DNA from: Cristatella mucedo
Lineage: Eukaryota > Bryozoa > Phylactolaemata > Cristatellidae
Assembly: GCA_009760855.2 (NCBI GenBank)
Contig: WPIO01000070.1
Location: 1,356,001-1,420,000 of the forward strand
Length of the DNA stretch: 64,000 nucleotides
Reading direction: 5' to 3'
The notes below the pieces were generated by a model. It saw nothing but the letters and a program-made list of their open reading frames with translations, searched no databases and was not told the origin of the DNA. Each line of letters opens with the position of its first letter. Position 1 is the first letter of the stretch. Below, in pieces: positions 57,925-64,000 of the stretch. The translations under genes were made by a program, and so were the position numbers.

Positions 57925-58865
57925 ATCACTCCACGGTGCCAGTGTATAACGATCTTCTCAGAAAGGATGACTTAATTAGAGCCTCTCTACTAGTTCTTCC
58001 GGAAGCTTGCAACTTTTGACACCATTGATCAGCAAACAAATCCTCCTTAGGCACCTGTTTTCTCACCCACAGGCTGCAATAATGGAAGGATCCGTTGTAA
58101 GTCTACTTCTTTTCACAATTTACACTCTTCCTCTTGTCGATGCAATTGCCATGTGCTATCGAGACTTTCATTTGTATGCAGATGACACACAACGGCTGTA
58201 CTCTTACTTTGATTCTTCCCTGCCTTCTCGCATTTAAAAATATACACTTGTCAGCTCCATTGCTGCTGATACATTGCTGGCATTCGCACTTGGATACAAG
58301 CAAATGTTCTCAAATTTAATGGCAAAGCCAAATTTCTAATTCTATTGGGAAAATCTAGTGCTACTTATTATTCGAAACCCCAACCCTCCAATTGGCTCTG
58401 TCAGCATAGCTCCTTTAGCCTGTGCGCAAAATCGAGGTGTCCTCTTCCAAAATAACTGCACTAGATGAGCACATCAGCTCCACTGTCAAGCCTGCCCCCT
58501 TTCACCCACTGGCTCTGTATAAATAGGTGAACAATTTAGGCTTGCTCTGTTGAGGTGTGAGCATTCGTGACATTCAGACCGTGCGACTCTCACAACTCCC
58601 TACCCATTGATTTTTCTGCCCATGCAGTGAGACACTACAACTATACACGCATGCATGCATGCATACACATACACACATACACATACAACTCGGTGGCTTA
58701 ACTTGTCTGTCGTGAACGTTGCAGCTGCCATACAGCACCACCTCATCTCACTGACCTCCATCAAGCAGCCTGTCGAATGCAAGGTTTTGTTTGTCCATTC
58801 TGTTCTGCTTGGATCTTGTCACCGCATTGCTCTTCATTATTAGGCTGTACTTGCAATTAGTTGGT
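57925..58865 (+). mobile_element. LINE-A retrotransposon fragment, decayed
   Basis: GTGTATAACGATCTTCTCAG matches the 54.6-kb fragment. The peptide GSVVSPLLFTIYTLPL followed by FHLYADDTQRLYSYF is the reverse transcriptase catalytic region. Later GCTCCACTGTCAAGCCTGCC and TTGTCTGTCGTGAACGTTGC match the thumb and C-terminal parts. A short CATACACA repeat lies at 58640-58690. Confidence 0.88.
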
Positions 58866-60643
58866 AATCATTCACTGGCTGACAGAACTGACCAATGAGG
58901 GGGCTGCAACGACAGCGGCTGGACTGGAGGGCTGTGTGCTGATGGACCTGTTTGTGCATGCTCTCTCTCTCTCGGTATGAGCTGACGTCAGTGTCGTGAT
59001 GGGAAGCAATTGTAGCAAAGGAAGTTATTTAGAATCCTCTAAAAGCCTGAGCGATCGTTGGCACACTTGCCGTCGACAATAATATACACCCGGCTCCGTA
59101 GAATAGGAAATGGAGCGCCTGACTGCAGTTAAGTGGCAGTCGAGTAGGTAAGTCAGTAGCCACTAAGTGACCGAAAGAAGCAGCTGAGTTCCGAGTTCAG
59201 CTACCACGATTGGCTGCTCAAACAGAGGTCGGCAGTGCTCGACATGAAGAGTGGGGGGATAAGTGTCGGGCACGGCTCTGACCAGGAGGCCTGGCCCAAA
59301 GAAAGCATCTTTGGACCCATCGTCTGCGCCTCTCTCTCTGTCTCTCCCCTCTGCAGCAGCCCGCGCAGAGATGTAGTTGGCCAGAGTGGGCAGCCACTTT
59401 TATTATCCCTCGATATGAGCTGGGGATATGAGGTGGCAGTTGATGTCTATTTAAGGAGCCACTCTGCATGTGGTGAGGTGGCGCCGTACCAATCATTGGT
59501 CGGCGGCCGTTGATCCAGTGACTTGGCGAGAACTGTGGCTTGTATTTGCCAGGTCGATCGGGATGCACTCAAGTCCAGATGAATGGGGACACTTCGGCGT
59601 GTTTTGTTCTATGGCCAGTAGCAGTCGGGCACCCATTGTAGGGCTGACTGTCTTATACGTATAGTATCACTTCATGCAGATGGGCTCTCGCTTGTCCAAC
59701 CGTGGCCAGCACCAGGAAATTGGCCAGCCGCGTGGCTCCGCCTTGGGCTAGAGCTCGTGTAGCTCCGTTGCTGCTGCAGCAAAAACAGCTGACCGGAAGC
59801 ACAAGAGGCTGACATGCTTCTGAACGTGCTCACGAGGAGCCGAGTGCTTGTCAAACTGTGCACCTGTTTTTTTTTATTATTGAGTTGCTCACCTGTGCCC
59901 AGTGGTGGCAGCCGCTGCCGGCTGCGGCTGCAGCCGCCGCCGGCAGAAGGACGCTGGATGCAGTTAGCTTCTGCCACTGTTAGTGGGCTCCCCGGCTAGA
60001 GCTAGAGCAAATGGTTCGCGTACTGATGTCTTTCACCGAAGAGGAAGACGAAGGACAAACGACTTGGCGGCGGCGGCCGTAGGCGCGCGCTGTGACTGCC
60101 CTGCTCTGCTGCAATGAGATATAGTCTCGGCAAGCTGCTCGACGTGGGAGGCTCAGCCGGGGGGGGGGTGTCCTCCCAAGCACGCCGGCTGCAGTCAGCA
60201 GCTTGTGGTGGCTGTACGGCATCGAGTGTCTCCGCTACTTTGCCCGCCGACTACTCGTACTCTCCCGGTGCGTTGGTTCGGCCTCTCACTACTTCTGACT
60301 GATGTCGCTTCTCCCACTCACACTGCTGTTTCCTGTCTCGACTGAGCTTCACGTTTGTAATTGTACAACGGCCTGGCCTGTCTGATGCGTGGATGATGCC
60401 ATGACTCATGACCTTGACCTCAAGACTTGACTCCGCGGTTTCCTTGGCTTCACGAATCACTCTCCTGCGTCCGGGCTGAGTAGGGTTACAGTGGTGCACA
60501 CTGCAACTGAATGCTGAATCATCTGCTGTTTATCATGCTATAGGCGGGGTGGTGGGTGAAACATGAAAGTGCGCCTCGTGGCTACTTTGCTGTAAGCGTC
60601 TTGCGACCTGTCTCACTGTCACTGTCTGTCTCCGTGTTTGCAG
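58866..60643. other. intronic unique sequence
   Basis: No exon, RNA or repeat family supported. A C/G-rich palindromic patch (GCAGCCGCTGCCGGCTGCGG) lies near 59910. Confidence 0.5.
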
Positions 60644-61279
60644 CAGCAACAGTACCTCATGCAGTATGGTCAAGGTCAAGGCAAGCTTTCCTTCGGCACT
60701 GCCGGCCCCGCGGCCATGTCCGGCCAGCAGTCGCAGCCGGTTGCAGGGGCTCAGCCGAACGGACTCGCGCAGCCGACTGGCCCGTCGCCCTCGACCATGC
60801 TGTCAATGGTTTATCATGGCAACATGCTGCAGCAGCAGTCGGCCATGTCGGGCAGCGTCAGTCCGGGCAGTCAGTACCCGCCGCTGGCATTGGGCGGCGG
60901 CAGCAGCATGATGAATTCCTCTGGTTCCTCTGCCGCTGGTCTGGCTGGAAGTATGGCCTATCAGTCCCAGTCATCGGCTGCCGGCCGGGGTCCAGCACCG
61001 CCATATGGGTGCCCGCCGTCACAGCAGCTGCAGCAGCAGCTACAGCACCAGCAGCTGCAGCACCAGCAGCAGGTCGGTGCTGGTAGTACGAGCATGTATC
61101 CAAGCTTACAAATGCAGCAGCAGCTGCATTTGCAGCAGCAGCAGCAGCAGATGCAGCAGCAGCAGCAGATGCAGCAGCAGATGCAGCAGCAGCAGCAGCA
61201 GATGCAGATGCAGCAGCAGCAGATGCATCATCAACGTGCCATGGTGAACTATGCCTTGCAGCGCCAGTCATCCTACCAG
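60644..61279 (+). CDS. ZMIZ exon d (Gln-rich)
   Basis: The acceptor is CTCCGTGTTTGCAG and the donor TACCAG|GTGAGC, phase 0 on both sides, 212 codons. It starts QQYLMQYGQGQGK, has a Ser/Gly/Pro-rich middle (MSGSVSPGSQYPPLALGGGS, AYQSQSSAAGRG) and a long Gln/Met tract (for example MQQQQQMQQQMQQQQQQ). It ends with HHQRAMVNYALQRQSSYQ. The second CAG of the tandem CAGCAG could serve as an alternative acceptor. Confidence 0.88.
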
Positions 61280-61538
61280 GTGAGCCCTGAGCCAGTGCTG
61301 AGTGGTATGCATGCAGTATGCATGTGTGTGTGCTTATTCATATCCGTGTGTGCTTGTGTGTGTGCGTGCGTGCGTGTGTGTGCGCGTGCGTGTGCATGAA
61401 CATTATCTGTGTTCATGTTACCACTGATTCCATATCAAACGCCCAGTGTTTTGTCTGTTCGACCCATCCTCTGGGGATGACATTTTGCCCGTGCATGCTG
61501 CCACTGCTCTTACACAGTGCTGTGCTGTGTTTGCTCAG
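61280..61538 (+). other. short ZMIZ intron (259 bp)
   Basis: GT-AG borders, with a GT-rich patch at 61323-61397 and the acceptor TGCTGTGTTTGCTCAG. Confidence 0.85.
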
Positions 61539-61725
61539 GGCTCCAGCACTAGCAGCAGTGCATCAGGTGGCGCCATGCCGTACGGCGTATGCAGCGATTC
61601 GCGCACGCCGCCTCTGTCCGTGATGCCATCACAGCTTGGTCAAGCAGCCGCTGCTGCGGGGCAGCCGTCGTGGATGCACGCCGAGGTCAAGCAAGAGTGC
61701 AAGCCCTATCTCGCGCAGCCTCCTG
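61539..61725 (+). CDS. ZMIZ exon e (VKQE motif)
   Basis: It runs from TTTGCTCAG|GGC to CCTCCTG|GTAAGT, phase 0 in and phase 1 out. The peptide is Ser-rich at first, then TPPLSVMPSQLGQAAAA and SWMHAEVKQECKPYLAQPP. VKQE fits the SUMO acceptor pattern (hydrophobic-Lys-x-Glu). The position just before the conserved LTFPVRDG block matches the proline-rich linker of ZMIZ1. Confidence 0.88.
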
Positions 61726-61883
61726 GTAAGTTCGGGCTACCACAGCGCAGCTCACCGAGAGCGTGTCCGCTCGCTCCCTATGGCCGTTCGGGTGTTCTCT
61801 TGAGTGCCTGTTGGCATGTGCCCTGTCGTCGTCAAACGCGACTGTGCAGCAGCTAACGATGTCGTCTCCTATGTCGTCTGTAG
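61726..61883 (+). other. short ZMIZ intron (158 bp)
   Basis: Donor GTAAGT and acceptor ATGTCGTCTGTAG. Confidence 0.88.
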
Positions 61884-62019
61884 CACGGGATGAGCCGCGC
61901 CTGACGTTCCCGGTGCGAGATGGCATACTGCTGCCGCCATTTCGTCTCGAGCACAACCTGGCCGTGAGCAATCACGAGTTCCACTTAAAGGAGGCGGTCT
62001 ACCAAGCCATTTGCCAGCG
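61884..62019 (+). CDS. ZMIZ exon f (start of the conserved pre-MIZ block)
   Basis: Acceptor TGTCGTCTGTAG, donor CCAGCG|GTGAGT, phase 1 in and 2 out. It encodes [15 protein letters not shown] and then [20 protein letters not shown]. As I recall the vertebrate protein, this is nearly identical to the ZMIZ1 block just before the SP-RING/MIZ domain, and it is the strongest identification in the window. Low-complexity sequence stops here. The next exon should begin with SDLEL-like sequence but is not present before the window ends. Confidence 0.96.
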
Positions 62020-62599
62020 GTGAGTGGATGCCCGTCCCATTTTCGCTGTAGTTTCTGTAGTTCTACTTTTTACCGAAATGGCGTGCCGACGACGGTAACA
62101 GCGTTGCACCAATAATTAGGTGATTGGCTGCATATTTCATTTATATTATAACTAAGCTCGACATGGCTGAGCCGGTTCAGCCGGATGCCTACATGTCCGT
62201 GATTGCAGAATATGAAACTCCATTACGTATTATGGCGTGTACAGCCAGATATATCCAATCGAACTTGTTACTCTTTTCTAAAAAAATCTATAAACAAGGA
62301 GAGCTGAACCCACATTTCAAAATTCTTTCTGATACACAAATTGTTAGCCGTGTTATGGAATTCACGAACATTCAACAAGCTTCATGCATGTACCTCAATC
62401 TACCCAAGTTCTACAAGTTGGGATACAAGTCGCATGTGATGCTGAGATTGGTACATTTTTTATTTGTAGAATGTTGCTTCCGGTTTACATCCAGATATTC
62501 ATGGTTTGCATGATCAATTTTTTTCACGGAAGTCGTCAGATCTTGCGATCCCACTTCGTCTAACACGTTTGTCTTTTGAAAGATACCCTAGACTAAAAT
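62020..62599 (+). other. start of the next ZMIZ intron
   Basis: AT-rich. A 129-codon + frame at 62124-62513 (internal segment MAEPVQPDAYMSVIAEYETP) is unrelated to ZMIZ, and I do not recognise it. It may be chance or a worn mobile-element gene. Confidence 0.5.
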
Positions 62600-62619
62600 T
62601 CGATTGCCGGTCCAATATA

Positions 62620-63508
62620 TTATAAGTATTTTCGTGACACGCAGAAATTGGAAAGGCTGACAGGCTCAAAATCGGCTCTGCCAGCATATCTCCTGTTGAA
62701 TCTGCATGAAATCTAGGTGTCATGTTCCGAAGCGACCTTTCATTAGACGACCACCACAGTCAAGTCTGCCTACTTTCAGCTATATAACATAGCTAAAAAT
62801 TGGGGCTTGTTTAGACAGGGATATCACATTTAAATTGATCCATGCATTTGTGACATCCCGTTTTGACTTCCGTAACTCACTGTTTGCTTGCCTACCAGCC
62901 TGTGCACTCAGGGGCTTAAAGCTAGTGCAAAACTTTGCAGCTAGGCTTGTCTGTCGTGAGTGTCGCAGTTGCCACATCACACCACTTCTCGTCGACCTGC
63001 ACTGGGTACCAGTCAAGCAACCCTTCGACTTCAAGGTTTTATCACTCACTTTTAGGTCCCTCCATTCTTTGGCTCCAGTATACCTATCAGATCTTCTCTC
63101 CCACCAGGCTAAGCATCGTACCACCTGCTTTTTGGAATTGAATCATTTACCATTACCTCGTACAAACCTCAAATCCTTTGGAGACCACGCCTTTAGGTCG
63201 TATCTTCTCAAAGCCTGGAACTCACTCCTGAATCGTCCACGTTTCAAACTAAATCTAAACTAAACTAAAGAAACCAAAAGTACATCTATTTATGATAGCA
63301 TTTAGTGGGTCCCTGTGATTCGTTCTTTATGTGCTGGTACATGCATGCTGATCCTGTGCATGTCACCCATAACCATGTTAGTTCTTGTTGTTTATCGAGC
63401 AAGCTACCACTAACCATTCAATTGAGTTTCCTTTGCAGCAAATGTAAAAGTACCTAGAAAGAGATTGACTTCTCTGGGGGGGGCTATATCAAATGCATTA
63501 ATTTTATT
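62620..63508 (+). mobile_element. LINE-A retrotransposon, 5'-truncated
   Basis: GAAATCTAGGTGTCATGTTC (LGVMF), GCCTACTTTCAGCTATATAA, then a 142-codon frame (62835-63263). That frame holds SRFDFRNSLFACLPACAL, LVCRECRSCHITPLLVDLHW, SLTFRSLHSLAPVYLSDLLS and SFGDHAFRSYLLKAWNSL. The 3' untranslated part and tail hairpin follow. It lies in the last visible ZMIZ intron. Confidence 0.92.
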
Positions 63509-63780
63509 CCGGAACGTCTGGAACCCACACAATAGGTGGCAGGTGGACTTAAAGCAACTTGCACGTATATACCCAACTAAATTAAGAACATGCATTGCAT
63601 TTAATATTACCACACTTAATAAACTAATATTCCTTTTCTTTTTCTACCTTAAACTGGAAAAGTCGCGCCGTACTATCCTTGCTAAAAGAAAATGTGGCTG
63701 GCGTGACTGGACGAAGGCAATTGCTCGCAATAGCTAAGCGAGCATGCTCCTTTGTGGGACACTTCTGAGCCGACGGTTAC
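63509..63780. other. unique sequence, nothing recognised
   Basis: No gene or repeat family recognised. Confidence 0.45.
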
Positions 63781-63783
63781 TAC

Positions 63784-64000
63784 AGTGGCACCTCTGCTTA
63801 AGTTTAATTCGTTCTGTGCCGGAGCTCCTAACTCAAATTACTCGTATGTCAAATAAATTTTCCCCATTGAAATGAATTGCAATGCCATTAGTCTGTCCCG
63901 GACCCCATAAAACACTGCGATTTACGTTTTTAAATTGAAAAATGTACTAATCAATAACGAATATTGTTTTAAAAACGATACAATAGAATGTCTTGCGATA
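63784..64000 (+). mobile_element. terminal part of a probable DNA transposon/MITE
   Basis: CAGTGGCACCTCTGCTTAAG, TTTAATTCGTTCTGTGCCGG, ACTCAAATTACTCGTATGTC and TTTTCCCCATTGAAATGAAT match, from memory, the end of a widespread animal DNA-transposon type whose repeats alternate CGTAACTCGAA-like units. The other end would lie beyond the window. Confidence 0.45.

Larger units (their letters stand above)
57184..60643 (+). other. ZMIZ intron between exons c and d
   Basis: It holds a 32-bp minisatellite, a LINE-A body and unique sequence. A frame at 60114-60302 is open but has no supporting acceptor in phase. Confidence 0.75.

Noticed and set aside
60114-60302. Additional ZMIZ exon between c and d
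   Set aside because: No acceptor in a suitable phase. Exons c and d already join in phase 0.
62124-62513. 129-codon frame as a separate gene
   Set aside because: It lies in the intron after ZMIZ exon f, is AT-rich, and matches no family I know. Kept only as a note.

Overview
This window looks like nuclear DNA of an invertebrate animal, probably marine. I cannot name the phylum. The reasons are GT-AG introns, very dense simple repeats, several tRNA-derived SINE families, two families of CR1/L2-type LINE, and a spliced gene of an animal-specific family. There is no operon structure, and almost all long open frames are translations of simple repeats. Family labels LINE-A, LINE-B and SINE-A to SINE-D are names I use here for convenience.

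Gene content is low. The one gene I recognise is the 5'/middle part of a ZMIZ (zinc finger MIZ-domain; Drosophila tonalli) orthologue on the + strand. Six exons at 48552-62019 join in frame for 709 codons plus split codons at both ends. The N-terminal ZMIZ domain lies upstream and was not found. The SP-RING/MIZ zinc finger lies beyond the right edge. ZMIZ proteins are nuclear PIAS-like transcriptional co-regulators. A second, tentative gene start is a CpG-rich promoter at 24.0-25.1 kb with a 28-codon (or 24-codon) first exon that resembles a mitochondrial presequence and ends in a good splice donor. Two more CpG-rich blocks (7.69-9.05 kb, 21.27-21.85 kb) may be promoters, but no coding exon could be tied to them.

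Region by region: 0-7.6 kb holds CT, CA, GA and GACA repeats, a degenerate telomere-like tract and scattered SINE/LINE tails. 7.6-9.1 kb is CpG-rich. 9.1-20 kb holds SINEs, microsatellites, a DNA-transposon remnant and a 580-bp CT tract. 20.0-21.1 kb is a LINE-B copy on the - strand. 22.2-22.7 kb is a DNA-transposon remnant. 24-25 kb is the second putative promoter. 25.3-26.2 kb is LINE-A. 27-34 kb is mostly unique sequence rich in short CAG/CTG and G runs. 34.0-34.3 kb is a 17-bp minisatellite of ETS-like motifs. 35-41 kb holds LINE-A and LINE-B copies. 41.4-42.2 kb holds CT and CTG repeats. 48.5-62 kb is the ZMIZ-type gene, with SINEs, a 630-bp GA tract, LINE pieces, a perfect hairpin and a 32-bp minisatellite in its introns. 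62.6-64 kb is LINE-A plus the end of a probable DNA transposon.

The mobile elements appear linked. LINE-A and SINE-B share one 3' hairpin, and LINE-B and SINE-A share another 3' hairpin followed by CGCTATACAAAA. This is the pattern expected if each LINE reverse transcriptase mobilises its own SINE partner. Two LINE-B copies about 18 kb apart in opposite orientation are almost identical, which indicates recent activity.
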